This document shows, in pieces, positions 1-9,715 of a stretch of DNA of 64,000 nucleotides (position 1 is the first letter of the stretch; each line of letters begins with the position of its first letter). The translations under genes and the position numbers were made by a program. The notes under the pieces are model-generated. The model had not been told where the DNA came from. It worked only from the letters and a program-made list of their open reading frames with translations, and ran no database searches. Origin of the DNA: an uncultured Clostridia bacterium (GTDB taxonomy: Bacteria > Bacillota > Clostridia > Monoglobales > Monoglobaceae); the NCBI GenBank assembly GCA_947625905.1, contig CANQQJ010000005.1, positions 48,098-112,097 on the forward strand, in the 5' to 3' direction.

Positions 1-2448
1 TTTTCCGTCCTGTTTAATAACAGTCTTTACAGTGCTGTTTGTCAAATCCAGCCATGACGTCACTTGGAGCCATTTGTTCGGGTCACAATGGCCCACGATC
101 CATGACGGACCTATGTTAAACACGGGATTTGCAGCGCTCGGCAGATACAGAGTTCCGACATCCGAAACATTCAAAACCACCTGTCTCTGATTAGCGGGAT
201 TGCCTGTCGTATTTCCTTGTTTTTGCAAATTGGCCGTCGTTCCCGTGATATCAACTCCGAAATCCCAGCCGCTCGGTTTTACCGAAAAGCTAAGCTCATA
301 GATGCCGGTTTTGGGATTTGCGCCGTCCACTGCCAGCGAGTGCGCAATGCCGCTGTTGGAATTCGCAAGTTGTACCGCCTTTCCGACGTCGGGAACATCT
401 TCGACAGTAAGGCCCCCGCTTGGTTCTGCGTATTGCGATACGTTTTCCGAGCCTTGCTTAACCGAGTAACCAAGTCCCACATTGAACCAGCCGCCGGAAC
501 CTTCGGGAGCAGCCTCGGCGTTTTCTGTCAATTTGGCCGCGTTGATATCTTCGATATCAATCAGGTCAAAATTGTTCAGTTCATCGGACGGTATGACCGG
601 CTTGGGCGATCCGCTCGGCTCGGACGGCTCGTCCGGAACCGGTGATTGGCTCGGCTCGGACGGCTCGGACGGAACCGGCGATTGGCTCGGCTCGGACGGC
701 TCATCCGGCACGGGCGATGGGCTCGGCTCGATGGGCTCCTCCGGCACGGGCGATTGACTCGGCTCGATGGGCTCTGCCGCCGCGGGTGATTGGCTCGGCT
801 CCGGCGGTTCGACCGGCAGAGGCGACTCGCTCGGTTCCTCGCTTGGTGAAGGACTGGGGTCCGGCTCGATATCCGTTCCGGTCTTTTCAACGGTTAAATA
901 ATCAAGCTGCAGCGTTGTGCCGTGTGTGGCGGGGAAGCGCACCGTGTCAATGCCGGCGGTCGCAAGGACGCTGCGTACCAAAACATCGGTTGCCTTGATT
1001 GTTTTGCCGCCCTGAGTGACTGTCACTGCCCATTTTGCGGCAGTTGTGTCAAGCACTATGTTTATATCGCACCACTGTTCGGGATCATAATTGCCGATCT
1101 CTGTTCTGTTGGTGTCGCTATATCCTTTGTTTTCGCCTCCGTTTACATAGACCGTTTTATTAGCGGGCAAAAACTCAAGCGTTGCGGGAATACCGTCGCC
1201 CAGGATCTGTATTCTGCCGTAGCCGCCTGTTCCCGAGACCTTCATGCGGGCAGTCAGATATGTCTTGCCCGTTAAGGAACTCGGTGATTTAACAGTAGTC
1301 TGGAACGCGTATTCATTACTGCCGCTCACTCCGTCGGGTGGTATGATCTCGAGGTAATCTTCTTCATCAACATACTTGATATCTATGCCGTCGGGCTTGG
1401 TCTTGTTAGTAGACTTTCCCTGATTATTAAACTCCCAGCCGGAATTATACAACGCGTTTTTGGTCTTGTTTTTGGTCATATCACTTGCATTGCTGTCAAA
1501 GAAATTTGATTTGGTATAACCGCCGCCCGAAGCTTGAGTAAAATCCTCTCTGTATCCGACGTGCGGCACAGCATCAACTTTCTTCACCGATACATCGGCA
1601 ATCTGAGGATGGTTGTCACTTGACACATTATCGGCAATAAAGCGGATATATCCGAGTCCGTTATTTTTGCAATCCGCGCCTATAGTGACGCCGCGCAGCA
1701 GCTGGCCTACAATTTTTTCGTCCTGTTTAATAACAGTCTTTACAGTGGTATTTGTCATATCCAGCCATGATGTTACTTGTAGCCATTTGCTCGGGTCGCA
1801 TTTGCCGACGATCCATGACGCACCGTCATTAAATACGGGATTTGCGGCGCTCGGCAGATACAAATTTCCGCCGGTGGAAACATTCAAAACCGACTGTCTC
1901 GGATTGGCGGGAATTTTGGTTGGAGACGGGTTCTCTGTCGACGTCGGCGGGGTTGCATTGCCCTGCTTTCTAAGATTATCGAGCGATCCCGTGATATCCA
2001 CTCCGACTCTTGAACCGTTCGGCTTTACCGAAAAGCTGACCTCATAGATGCCGGTTGTTATCTTTTCGGTCGGCGCGCTGCCATCTTCGGTCAATGCGCG
2101 GGCTATGCCGGAATTAGTGCTTCCGAACTGTATCGCTTTGGCGGCGCCGCCGGGGCTGCCGGGACTGTCAACTAATGTAAGCTCGCCTATCGGCTCCGTA
2201 TACGAACCGCCGCACATACCCACATTAAACCAGCCGTTGGTGTCCGTGGTGGGTGTGGGCGCGGCCTCGGCTTCGCCGGTCAATTTTGTTGCGTTAAGGG
2301 TATCAATAACAATCGAATCAAACCCGTCGGTAAACACTACATCATCCTGCGCAGAGACCGTTACCGGAACAACATAGACGCATGACAGGGCGACCGCGAA
2401 GCAGAGTGTCCAAACAAGCAGTTTTAAACTTCTCATTTTTCGTTCCAT
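1..2448 (-). CDS. Large modular secreted protein with duplicated jelly-roll-like modules, C-terminus beyond window
   Basis: Reading frame open from ATG at 2448 to the left window edge (816 codons, no stop), so the C-terminus is missing. GAAAGGAG lies just upstream of the start. A signal peptide is visible (MERKMRSLKLLVWTLCF..., cleavage near VSA-QD). Order: a beta-rich module of about 250 residues beginning around DGFDSIVIDTLNATKLTGEAEA; a second beta-rich module (YREDFTQASGGGY..., resembling concanavalin/LamG-type carbohydrate-binding folds); a Pro/Ser/Glu linker of repeated EPSEPSQSPVP units encoded at about 614-880; then a second copy of the first module, cut by the edge. The two copies are also alike in DNA (start of window versus about 1720). 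No catalytic motif is seen. It is the last visible gene of the operon starting with the lipoprotein gene at 7398. A glycan-binding surface or secreted role is inferred. Confidence 0.8.
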   Translation of the reverse strand, partial: MERKMRSLKLLVWTLCFAVALSCVYVVPVTVSAQDDVVFTDGFDSIVIDTLNATKLTGEAEAAPTPTTDTNGWFNVGMCGGSYTEPIGELTLVDSPGSPGGAAKAIQFGSTNSGIARALTEDGSAPTEKITTGIYEVSFSVKPNGSRVGVDITGSLDNLRKQGNATPPTSTENPSPTKIPANPRQSVLNVSTGGNLYLPSAANPVFNDGASWIVGKCDPSKWLQVTSWLDMTNTTVKTVIKQDEKIVGQLLRGVTIGADCKNNGLGYIRFIADNVSSDNHPQIADVSVKKVDAVPHVGYREDFTQASGGGYTKSNFFDSNASDMTKNKTKNALYNSGWEFNNQGKSTNKTKPDGIDIKYVDEEDYLEIIPPDGVSGSNEYAFQTTVKSPSSLTGKTYLTARMKVSGTGGYGRIQILGDGIPATLEFLPANKTVYVNGGENKGYSDTNRTEIGNYDPEQWCDINIVLDTTAAKWAVTVTQGGKTIKATDVLVRSVLATAGIDTVRFPATHGTTLQLDYLTVEKTGTDIEPDPSPSPSEEPSESPLPVEPPEPSQSPAAAEPIEPSQSPVPEEPIEPSPSPVPDEPSEPSQSPVPSEPSEPSQSPVPDEPSEPSGSPKPVIPSDELNNFDLIDIEDINAAKLTENAEAAPEGSGGWFNVGLGYSVKQGSENVSQYAEPSGGLTVEDVPDVGKAVQLANSNSGIAHSLAVDGANPKTGIYELSFSVKPSGWDFGVDITGTTANLQKQGNTTGNPANQRQVVLNVSDVGTLYLPSAANPVFNIGPSWIVGHCDPNKWLQVTSWLDLTNSTVKTVIKQDGK
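614..880 (-). repeat. Pro/Ser/Glu-rich linker repeat inside the first gene
   Basis: The DNA encodes about seven degenerate copies of a unit reading roughly EPSEPSQSPVPD. The units are GC-rich (cggctcgga-type strings on the plus strand) and link two jelly-roll-like parts of the same protein. Such linkers are typical of extracellular multimodular carbohydrate-active proteins. Low-complexity antisense frames over this stretch are artefacts. Confidence 0.75.
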
Positions 2449-2506
2449 TATTTAAAACTCCTTTCTATTTAAAATTTTTGTAATATATCGTTTATATAAA
2501 ATATCT

Positions 2507-5500
2507 TTATTTCACCAGCGTCAGACTGCCGAATTTTTCGGTCGAGATGCCGGAACCCATTCCTTCGCCGTATGAGATCCAGCCGCGGCGGTCGGCTCCG
2601 TCGTTGTCGTTGATGATGGTGGAAAATTTATAGCTTCTTCCCGCTTCGGGAACAAACTCATCATTGAATATTCCCTTCCAGGGGATCTTTGCCTCGTACA
2701 GAGTCTCGGTTCCCCGGCGCTGCGAGGCAGCCTCGGCCCCTTCCACGATGGCGTCGTCCGGCAGGCCGTAAACCGTGTTGTATCTGAAGACGGCGGGCTT
2801 GTCGCCGGGGAGCTCGGCAATGCCGAACTCGTTGAACAAAGTCTCGTCTCCGGCCGCCACGTCCTTACGGTCGTCAAGACCGAACTGAATTCCGTCACCC
2901 TTGTACATATAATACGGTGTCTGCGGACTGTAGCTGATGCAGTATATATCGTCGGTCACAACCGCAAGGTAATAGAGGTATTCCTCGTCCCACATCATTA
3001 TGCCGCTGAATGACAGATCGTCCGGACCGCGCCACGGCGTTGTAAGGTCGTGAACATTGTCTATGCCGTCGGAGCCGAACCAAATGCCCTGCCACTCGCC
3101 GTCGGACACCTCGCCGTCTATTTGGGGCTTCTGCTCCGCGTAGGCGGCGGAGGTAAGCTCCATATTCTTGTTCACTTCAACGCTGAATCCGCTCTCAAGA
3201 TCGACCAGCGCCGACAGCTTTATCACGCGCTTTACTATCTGGGTCGGCAGGTGGAACAGGAAGGTGGCCTTTTTGCCCGGCGCGAGGTTTTTAAACTCGC
3301 GCTTCGCGGCGCTCTTGGCGATATCGGCCGGGGCGGTGATGCTCACCGTGCCGCTCTGATACGCCGAGTTTGAGGTGTTGGTCACCACTATCCGAGCCGC
3401 CATGTGGCTGCTTGTGCCCTCGACCGTTTCGATAAAGTCGATCTCGGTGACCACGGGCTCGCGCACCGTCACGTTATGGTCGGCGCTGTAGTATACGTTT
3501 CCGCTTTTGTCGGTCACGCGGACGCGCACGGTTTTTGTTCCCTCGATGTCATCCGCGCTTTTCAGCACGATCACGGCTTTTCCGTCTATAAAGCCTGTGT
3601 TCTCCTGCACGCTGAGTCCGTCCTCTGCTACCGCCTCGACGATCAGCTCCTTGTCGGTGTTTGACGTGAACGTCAGCGCGGCGGTATCGTTCTCGGCGCA
3701 GTACGCGGTGATGGTCTCGGGTTCCACGCAGGAAACGCCGTCGCTCTCAGCAAAATCGGTGAAATTTCCGACCGCGTAGATCGGGACCTCTCCGGCCACA
3801 AATGTGAAAATGCCGTTGTCGGAGCATATCGTTTCGGTTTTGTTGCCGAACATATCATATACATCGACCGACGGGCAGCCCAGCTTGAAGCTTCTCAGCG
3901 ACTCGCCCGAATCCATGCCGTTTTGGATAAACAGCACGTCCTTATTCATCGAGTTATTGGTGAATTTAAAGGCGTAGCTCCTGCCGTCGACCAGCATATC
4001 GGAATATTCCGCGTTGTAGCTGCCCAAAAATCTGTTCATCGCGGCCACGGCCAGATAGCTTTCTTTCGCGCCGTTCCTCGGCTTATAGCCCTCGGCTTCG
4101 TACCAAGCGTAGTTGAGGCCCCAGCAGGACTCGAGGTCCTTCTGATTGTTCCTGTCATACAGACAGTAGCCGATCATCATGTCCATTGCGTCGTATGCCT
4201 TGAGCACCGCGTTGAGCAGCACGGTTGACGCCGCCTGCTCGGTCTGGGTGTAGGGATGATAAGCGGGCTTGCTGGCAACAACATCGTCAATACTTGAAAA
4301 ACCGACCTCGGTTAACCAAATCGGCTTGTCATAGCCGAACTCATTCATAATGGATCTGAGATTTTGAATACTCTTGAGCGTGGTGTCCTCGTTGAACTCG
4401 TAAGACCAGTCGTAGGGATGGCAGCTTATCGCATCGCAATACTCAAGGCCGCCCGCCTCGAATACCTGCCTTGACCACATGAGGTCAACGTTCGCCTGAC
4501 CCAGACCCACAACGACCGCGTCAGGGTTCGCGGCTTTTATCGCTATGTATGACTGCTTCAGCATTTCCGCGTATGTCGCGGGACCCGTTTTGTTCGCGAC
4601 GTTGTTAAAGGGTGTATGGTTGTACTCGTTCCAGATCTCGAAGTGGTCCACAACGCCCTTAAGTGACGAAGCCAGAAATCCGCAGTATCTCGCGAATCCC
4701 GCTATGCCCTCGGGCGTGTTGGGCGTTTCGCCGTTGTCGTAGAACTGATTGTAATTCGAGCATATCAGCAGCGTGTTTATCCCGTTGTCCTTGGCGGTCT
4801 TAAAAATATCATAGCTGCCCTCGGGAAGACTGAGCACGTCCTTCTCGGTCTCGACCGTGCTCCAGGCAAGGCCGTCGCGCGACCATGATGCGCCCATGTT
4901 TCTTTGCAGGATCGGAACCTCCTCCGGCACGCCGCGGCCGAGAGAGTTGGTCTGCGTCTGATATCCGAAGGCCGCGTCGCCCTCGCCCAAGCCCAATATA
5001 TCGGAAACCGAAAACTCCGTGGCGCAGGTTTGCGTCTTTTTTTCATTCTCCCGACCGACGCGCCAGGCGGTTTCCTCGATCGTTACCGAATATATCGAGC
5101 GCTTTCCGGGCGCGGGGATACGCAGCTCGTTCTCGACTGCCGCATCGCCCTCGAGCTCGTTTTGTCCGTCGCTGTTGTAGATCTGCTCTCCGGTCAGCTT
5201 GTCGCTGACCTCAAGCTTATACTCGGTGGCGATCTCGTCCGAGGTTTTGTTTAAGACAGTCTCGGTCAGGACGATCTCTTCGCCGTCGGTATAGATATTT
5301 CCGAGCTTGTCGGAAGTTATCGAGAGCTTGGTCAGATTTTCATAATCCGACGGAACAACCTGCACCGATGATATGATAACCGGGCCTGCCGAATATCCTG
5401 AGGGTCTGTAGCTGTACAGCGCGACACGAAAATCGTTGCCGTCAATGCGGTTCGCCATTTTCATGTCCTCCAAATGTATGGTCGCCGTTTTCCATGTCTT

Positions 5501-5920
5501 GGTGCCCGTGAGCTCGACCGGCGTGCTCTGCATCAGATACTTATTGCCGTTATACAATCCCTCATCGGGGTGATGGCTGTCGTACTGAATCGAAAAGCTG
5601 CCCTTCTCGTCGTCGTAATATTCAACCGTGATGTCAATCGGAGTGTTGTCCGGTATGTCATACATCACCGAGTCGCTCACATTTACCCTGAGATACAGAT
5701 TGCCGTCGGCCTGAACGTTGCTGAGCCTGCGAGCTTTGCGCCCATAGTAGTCAGTTGTGGACGCCTTGCAGGATATGGCCAAGTTAACGAGCTTATCGCC
5801 TTTGCTGAAGTCGGCAAGGATAGTGCCGTCGTCCTTCTCCGCGGCAAAAGCTGCAGGGAACGTGAAAACCGTCGCCAAGAGTGCAAGTATCAGCGCCGCG
5901 GCCAAGCATCTTTTTCTCAT
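2507..5920 (-). CDS. Secreted clan GH-A glycoside hydrolase (GH39-like) with C-terminal CBM9-like domain
   Basis: 1137 residues, with GGAGG upstream of ATG and a signal peptide (residues 1-26, cleavage near AFA-A). Residues 30-190 form a beta-rich N-terminal domain and 200-305 an Ig-like region. A TIM barrel follows from about 310 to 640 with clan GH-A signatures: the acid/base Glu432 in HFEIWNEYN and the candidate nucleophile Glu538 in PIWLTEVGF. Ig-like stretches follow, and the end (about 950-1137) resembles a family 9 carbohydrate-binding/DOMON-like domain (PQIDGEVSDGEWQG, YYLAVVTDD, GDGIQFGLDD). Substrate is not determinable; a xylosidase- or arabinosidase-type exo activity is possible. 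It lies 59 bp downstream of the solute-binding lipoprotein gene, so its products may feed that transporter. Confidence 0.82.
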   Translation of the reverse strand: MRKRCLAAALILALLATVFTFPAAFAAEKDDGTILADFSKGDKLVNLAISCKASTTDYYGRKARRLSNVQADGNLYLRVNVSDSVMYDIPDNTPIDITVEYYDDEKGSFSIQYDSHHPDEGLYNGNKYLMQSTPVELTGTKTWKTATIHLEDMKMANRIDGNDFRVALYSYRPSGYSAGPVIISSVQVVPSDYENLTKLSITSDKLGNIYTDGEEIVLTETVLNKTSDEIATEYKLEVSDKLTGEQIYNSDGQNELEGDAAVENELRIPAPGKRSIYSVTIEETAWRVGRENEKKTQTCATEFSVSDILGLGEGDAAFGYQTQTNSLGRGVPEEVPILQRNMGASWSRDGLAWSTVETEKDVLSLPEGSYDIFKTAKDNGINTLLICSNYNQFYDNGETPNTPEGIAGFARYCGFLASSLKGVVDHFEIWNEYNHTPFNNVANKTGPATYAEMLKQSYIAIKAANPDAVVVGLGQANVDLMWSRQVFEAGGLEYCDAISCHPYDWSYEFNEDTTLKSIQNLRSIMNEFGYDKPIWLTEVGFSSIDDVVASKPAYHPYTQTEQAASTVLLNAVLKAYDAMDMMIGYCLYDRNNQKDLESCWGLNYAWYEAEGYKPRNGAKESYLAVAAMNRFLGSYNAEYSDMLVDGRSYAFKFTNNSMNKDVLFIQNGMDSGESLRSFKLGCPSVDVYDMFGNKTETICSDNGIFTFVAGEVPIYAVGNFTDFAESDGVSCVEPETITAYCAENDTAALTFTSNTDKELIVEAVAEDGLSVQENTGFIDGKAVIVLKSADDIEGTKTVRVRVTDKSGNVYYSADHNVTVREPVVTEIDFIETVEGTSSHMAARIVVTNTSNSAYQSGTVSITAPADIAKSAAKREFKNLAPGKKATFLFHLPTQIVKRVIKLSALVDLESGFSVEVNKNMELTSAAYAEQKPQIDGEVSDGEWQGIWFGSDGIDNVHDLTTPWRGPDDLSFSGIMMWDEEYLYYLAVVTDDIYCISYSPQTPYYMYKGDGIQFGLDDRKDVAAGDETLFNEFGIAELPGDKPAVFRYNTVYGLPDDAIVEGAEAASQRRGTETLYEAKIPWKGIFNDEFVPEAGRSYKFSTIINDNDGADRRGWISYGEGMGSGISTEKFGSLTLVK

Positions 5921-5939
5921 AATTTCGCCTCCTTGCTAA

Positions 5940-5964
5940 GCCCGCGCCGCCATTCGGCGCGGGC
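5940..5964 (-). promoter_or_regulatory. GC-rich intercistronic hairpin between lipoprotein and glycosidase genes
   Basis: Perfect 10-bp inverted repeat GCCCGCGCCG / CGGCGCGGGC with a 5-nt loop, lying between the stop of the solute-binding protein gene (5980) and the start of the glycosidase gene (5920). No T-run follows on the minus strand, so it is not a classic intrinsic terminator. Such hairpins after binding-protein genes commonly protect the upstream mRNA, giving more binding protein than downstream enzyme. That role is inferred. Confidence 0.6.
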
Positions 5965-5979
5965 CGTATTTAAAAGTTA

Positions 5980-7398
5980 TTAATATTCCAGTGTGTCGAG
6001 GTAGTCTTTCTGGAAATCGGAATTGGCTTTTTCAAGCAGAGCCGCGCAGTCTGCGTTCTCGTTGGTCAGAACTTCCTGGATGCAGTCGTCCAGTATTCCG
6101 TAGAGCTCCTGCGCGCAAACCGGCTCCTCGGCCTGTATCTCAACATCGCTCTTTACAAAATCGTTGTAAAGCTTCACATGGTTGGGATTGCCGTTGGCGT
6201 TCTCGTCAATCAGCTGCTCCTCGAATTTAAGGCTCTCGACATCGTCGTTCCAGACGCTGAGATCCTTTATGCCTACCAGACGGTTCTCGTCGAGCGCGGT
6301 TTTGATCTCGTTCTGCTTGCTTATCTTAAAGTCCTCGGTGGCCTCAAAGTCGTACTGCATTTTGAGCCAGCGGATAGCCGCGTCGATCTGTTCCTCGCTC
6401 GCATTGGGAGCTACCGAATAGATAACGCCGCCCAGCAGCGTCACGTGGCGCTTGGGGCCCTTGGGCAGCGCCATTATGCCTATCTGGTCGGGCTGCATGT
6501 CATACTTGGTGAGACGGGCCGGGAATCCGCCGTAGGCGATAAGCATACCCGCGCCGCCGGTCGCGAATGTCTTGTAATATTCCTCGCCGTCGATCAATGT
6601 GTTGTCGGGAAGCACGTTGTACTTCCACTTGAGATCCTTGACATACTCAAGCGCCTGAGCAGTCTCGGGTGAATTGAAGGTCGCATGCCATTTGCCGTCC
6701 TCGTCCTGCTCCATGAACTTCGCGCCGAACGACCACGCGAGACATGTGAACAGCCAGCCGCCGTTGTTGTTTGATGTGGGCAGCACGAATCCGGGCTTGC
6801 CCGTCGCTTGTTTGATCTTTACCGCAAAGTCTATAACGTCGTCCCACGTCTCCGGCTGCTGCGGCGTTCCGTCGTCGTTCATCAGGCCGGCCGCCTCAAA
6901 CAGGTCTACGTTATAACCCAGACCCATTGTGTAGGAGCCTCTGGGGAACGCGTATATCTTGCCGTCCTTCTTGATCAGATTCTCGATCTTATCCGAGAAT
7001 TTACCATTAAATCCGTACTTCTCCATCGCGGCAGACAGATCAGCGGCGTATCCCGAATCAATGATCTGCTCCGCCTCGGTGAAGTGAGCGTTGTACACCG
7101 TGGGAAGTCTGCCTCCCGCAGCCTTGGCGTAAAAGCTCTTAAGGTCAAACGTCCATGTGTCGGGCGATATGGCGGCATCTTCATTCGACGCCTCGAATCT
7201 GCTCTTTAGGTCGTTCATCCTATCAAGGCTTGAGCCCTCCTGCTGCGGCCAGCCGCCGATACTGATAACTGTTCTGCCCTGTTCGTCGGTGGTGTTCGCG
7301 TTTTTTTCGCCTCCGCATGAGCCGAGGCATACGGCCGCCATAACAGCCGCAACGATAATTGCCACAACTTTTGTCAATCGTCTTTGTTTCGCTTTCAT
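5980..7398 (-). CDS. Sugar ABC transporter solute-binding lipoprotein (family 1, CUT1 type)
   Basis: 472 residues. Lipoprotein signal with lipobox LGSC, lipidated Cys28, and AAAGGAG before ATG. The mature protein looks like a family 1 extracellular solute-binding protein (RFEASNEDAAISPDTWTF, PETWDDVIDFAVKIKQATGKPGFVLP, GAGMLIAYGG). It would capture an oligosaccharide outside the membrane and deliver it to the two permeases encoded divergently at 7846-9703. The separate divergent arrangement places the binding protein under its own promoter near 7575. It is first in a minus-strand operon with a secreted glycosidase. The ligand cannot be read from sequence. Confidence 0.9.
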   Translation of the reverse strand: MKAKQRRLTKVVAIIVAAVMAAVCLGSCGGEKNANTTDEQGRTVISIGGWPQQEGSSLDRMNDLKSRFEASNEDAAISPDTWTFDLKSFYAKAAGGRLPTVYNAHFTEAEQIIDSGYAADLSAAMEKYGFNGKFSDKIENLIKKDGKIYAFPRGSYTMGLGYNVDLFEAAGLMNDDGTPQQPETWDDVIDFAVKIKQATGKPGFVLPTSNNNGGWLFTCLAWSFGAKFMEQDEDGKWHATFNSPETAQALEYVKDLKWKYNVLPDNTLIDGEEYYKTFATGGAGMLIAYGGFPARLTKYDMQPDQIGIMALPKGPKRHVTLLGGVIYSVAPNASEEQIDAAIRWLKMQYDFEATEDFKISKQNEIKTALDENRLVGIKDLSVWNDDVESLKFEEQLIDENANGNPNHVKLYNDFVKSDVEIQAEEPVCAQELYGILDDCIQEVLTNENADCAALLEKANSDFQKDYLDTLEY

Positions 7399-7584
7399 TA
7401 AAATTACTCCTTTCTATGACTTATTTTATTAATTTGTTTTCTGTTTAATGGTTTAGTGCCGATGTAAGGCGCCTCGCAACAGCGCTCAATCGCCGTGGAT
7501 ACGTGCATTTGCGCAATAATTTGCACAAAAAGTTAATTATATTCTAACACCATATCATGCATATTGTATAGTCAATTTTATTTT

Positions 7585-7598
7585 AAAAACTGTAAATT
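7585..7598 (-). promoter_or_regulatory. Putative operator half, minus-strand copy
   Basis: AATTTACAGTTTTT on the minus strand, 9 bp upstream of the TTGACT -35 candidate of the binding-protein operon. It is a perfect inverted match to 7741-7754. The 20-bp neighbourhood (7581-7600) also matches 17 of 20 positions with minus-strand 12946-12927, upstream of the 699-aa protein gene. Confidence 0.5.
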
Positions 7599-7740
7599 TA
7601 TATACAATTTTTAGGATTTTTTTTACATTCCGCCGAATCGGAGTTTCGGGACTAATTCCCAAAATGCCGAACAGACCGCTAAAGAGCGCTTGATAAAATT
7701 TTAACAACATATTTCCGAGGCCCGAAAAATTTTATGAACG

Positions 7741-7754
7741 AATTTACAGTTTTT
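7741..7754 (+). promoter_or_regulatory. Putative operator half, plus-strand copy
   Basis: AATTTACAGTTTTT on the plus strand, 23 bp upstream of the TTGACG -35 of the permease operon. Its inverted twin at 7585-7598 and the divergent layout suggest a transcription factor site. The factor is unknown; no regulator gene lies next to it. Confidence 0.5.
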
Positions 7755-7845
7755 CAAATAAAGATTACTATAAAAGCTTGACGCGCTTTGTTATAATAAT
7801 ATCATAGAAAAACGTCGATAAATTTTAAAAGAAAGGATAATTGCG

Positions 7846-8775
7846 ATGAAAAAGATTACAAAAAATCATTCGGGCAAAAAGGGCCGCGGACGGCTGCGGC
7901 GGCTGCGCAACGATTTCGACGCGTGGATCCTGCTGCTGCCGCTCGTTATCATACTTTATATTATGGTATGGCGCCCCACGGTGCTCGGAGCCGTATGGTC
8001 GTTCTTTAAAATGAACGCGTACACTCCCGTCAAGTTCACGGGGCTTGACAATTATGTCAGGGTACTCACCCACACGCAGTTTCTGCCCACGCTTATCAAT
8101 ACCGGCTGGTACGTGTTCTGGTCGCTGGTCATCGGCTTTATTCCTCCGGTGATCATTGCGGTGATGCTTAACGAGCTTGTGCATTTCAAAAAAACGTTCC
8201 GCATTTTGTCGTACATACCCGCGGTCATACCCGGAATAGCCGGTATGCTTATGTGGTACTACATATACTATCCCGGAAATATGGGACTGCTCAACATGGT
8301 GCTTACAAAGCTTAATCTGCCGCAGTTTGAATGGCTGCAAAATCCGAAGTTCACGATCATAGGCATTGTTATCTATAAGACATGGAAAGGTTTCCCCGGC
8401 GCGGTGCTTTTGTATTACGCCGCGGTCCAAAGTGTTTCCGTTGAGCTTTACGAGGCCGCCCTTATAGACGGCGCGGGACCGATCAAACGCGCGTGGCACG
8501 TTACGCGCCCGGCGCTTGAGGGAATGCTGCTGCTTAATCTCGTGCGTCAGATCATCAGCGTTTTCCAGACGCTCGACGAGCCTCTGGCCATGACGGGCGG
8601 AGGCCCGAACAACGCCTCAAACACTCTGTCGTTCCAGCTGTATCAATACGGTTTTAACAGCGGCGGACGAGCCACCGGCCAGGCCATGGCGCTTGGCGTT
8701 ATAATCTTCCTTATATTGATCGTGTTTACATTGTTCTACTTTATATTGAACAAAAAAGTCGAAGACCGCTACTAA
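7846..8775 (+). CDS. Sugar ABC transporter permease, MalF/UgpA type
   Basis: 309 residues, with GAAAGGA upstream of ATG. A basic cytoplasmic N-terminus is followed by six predicted membrane segments. The EAA loop that docks the ATPase reads EAALIDGAGPIKRAWHVTRPAL (the most conserved part is EAALIDGAG). A TGGGPNN element before the last membrane segments is typical of CUT1 MalF-like subunits. It pairs with the next gene (16 bp downstream) to form the membrane channel for the binding protein at 5980-7398. No ATP-binding subunit is encoded in the window, so a shared MsmX-like ATPase is expected (known for many Firmicute CUT1 systems; inference here). Confidence 0.93.
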   Translation: MKKITKNHSGKKGRGRLRRLRNDFDAWILLLPLVIILYIMVWRPTVLGAVWSFFKMNAYTPVKFTGLDNYVRVLTHTQFLPTLINTGWYVFWSLVIGFIPPVIIAVMLNELVHFKKTFRILSYIPAVIPGIAGMLMWYYIYYPGNMGLLNMVLTKLNLPQFEWLQNPKFTIIGIVIYKTWKGFPGAVLLYYAAVQSVSVELYEAALIDGAGPIKRAWHVTRPALEGMLLLNLVRQIISVFQTLDEPLAMTGGGPNNASNTLSFQLYQYGFNSGGRATGQAMALGVIIFLILIVFTLFYFILNKKVEDRY

Positions 8776-8791
8776 GAAAGGAGATGCTGAC

Positions 8792-9703
8792 ATGAAAAAA
8801 TTTGAAAACAAAGAGACCGGCATCCTTTCTCGTTCGGACCTGAGCAACGTGAGCGGTCAAATGCTGTACTGGTTTTTCTTCATCGTGCTGGCGCTTGTGT
8901 GCGTGGTGGCCGTTGTACCGGCTCTCTGGACCCTGCTGACAGCCTTTAAGGATACTCAGGAGATATATGCCTCGTTCAGTTTCCTGCCGTCCGATATGTC
9001 GTGGCACCGGATAACGAGCAGACTGAGCGAATCATGGGCGGCTCTGCAGCTCGGTGACTCGTTTATAAACACCATTATACTTTCAATAGGCAGTCTGGTA
9101 TTTAAAATCACGATCTGCGGCCTCGGCGGCTATGTGCTGTCAAGATTAAAGCCGCGCGGCGCGGGACTGGTTTTCGCTCTGGTGGTTTGGACCATGATGA
9201 TGCCGGTCCAGATACGTATCGTTCCCACATACATGTCGTTTCTGCACTTTCCGTTTGCCTCCGATAATATGGGCGGCGTAAGCCTGCTTGACACCTACTG
9301 GCCCATGTGGCTCAACGCGTGCGCGGACACCTTCGCGGTGCTGCTGTTTAAAAACAACTTCGACGCGATACCAATCTCATACATCGAATCGGCAAAGCTG
9401 GACGGCTGCGGCAACATCAGAGCGTTTTTCAAGATAGTGCTGCCGCTTTCAATGCCTATAGTTATCTTTGAGTCGATCAACACTTTGAGCCAAGCGTGGT
9501 CAGCCTTCTTCACGCCGCTGCTGGTGCTTGACAAGAGGATGGTGCTGCCGCTTAAGATATACAGACTATCAATGGACCCCAATATCAGGATGAACACGTA
9601 TTTCATGGGACTGATATTCGCCTCGCTTCCTCCGCTGCTGATATTCATTATATTCCAGCGCAGGATCATGGGTGGCATCAATGTCGGCGGAGTGAAAGGC
9701 TGA
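8792..9703 (+). CDS. Sugar ABC transporter permease, MalG/UgpE type
   Basis: 303 residues, with AAAGGAG 8 bp before ATG. Six membrane segments and the EAA-loop variant ESAKLDGCGNIRAFFKIVLPL mark it as the second CUT1 permease. It is co-transcribed with the preceding permease (16-bp gap) and followed directly by a strong hairpin terminator at 9716-9756. It completes the inner-membrane part of the importer whose binding protein is encoded divergently. Confidence 0.93.
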   Translation: MKKFENKETGILSRSDLSNVSGQMLYWFFFIVLALVCVVAVVPALWTLLTAFKDTQEIYASFSFLPSDMSWHRITSRLSESWAALQLGDSFINTIILSIGSLVFKITICGLGGYVLSRLKPRGAGLVFALVVWTMMMPVQIRIVPTYMSFLHFPFASDNMGGVSLLDTYWPMWLNACADTFAVLLFKNNFDAIPISYIESAKLDGCGNIRAFFKIVLPLSMPIVIFESINTLSQAWSAFFTPLLVLDKRMVLPLKIYRLSMDPNIRMNTYFMGLIFASLPPLLIFIIFQRRIMGGINVGGVKG

Positions 9704-9715
9704 TAAACGAAAAAC

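Larger units (their letters stand above)
7399..7845. promoter_or_regulatory. Divergent control region between binding-protein and permease operons
   Basis: A 447-bp AT-rich intergenic region holding two outward promoters and an inverted pair of a 14-mer. The plus-strand promoter is TTGACG (7778-7783), 16 bp, TATCAT (7800-7805), 40 bp before the permease ATG. The minus-strand promoter candidate is TTGACT (7575-7570) with TATGGT about 15 bp on. AATTTACAGTTTTT occurs exactly at 7741-7754 on plus and at 7598-7585 on minus, each copy upstream of one promoter and pointing the same way relative to it. This suggests one activator serving both operons. Confidence 0.6.

Noticed and set aside
217..998. 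Several overlapping plus-strand frames with Gly/Ser/Asp or Arg-rich repeats
   Set aside because: They are antisense readings of the Pro/Ser linker of the partial gene 1-2448, which has a clean full-length frame with signal peptide and ribosome site.
7825..8499. 224-codon minus-strand frame
   Set aside because: Antisense to a clear ABC permease gene with conserved EAA loop; no supporting motifs.
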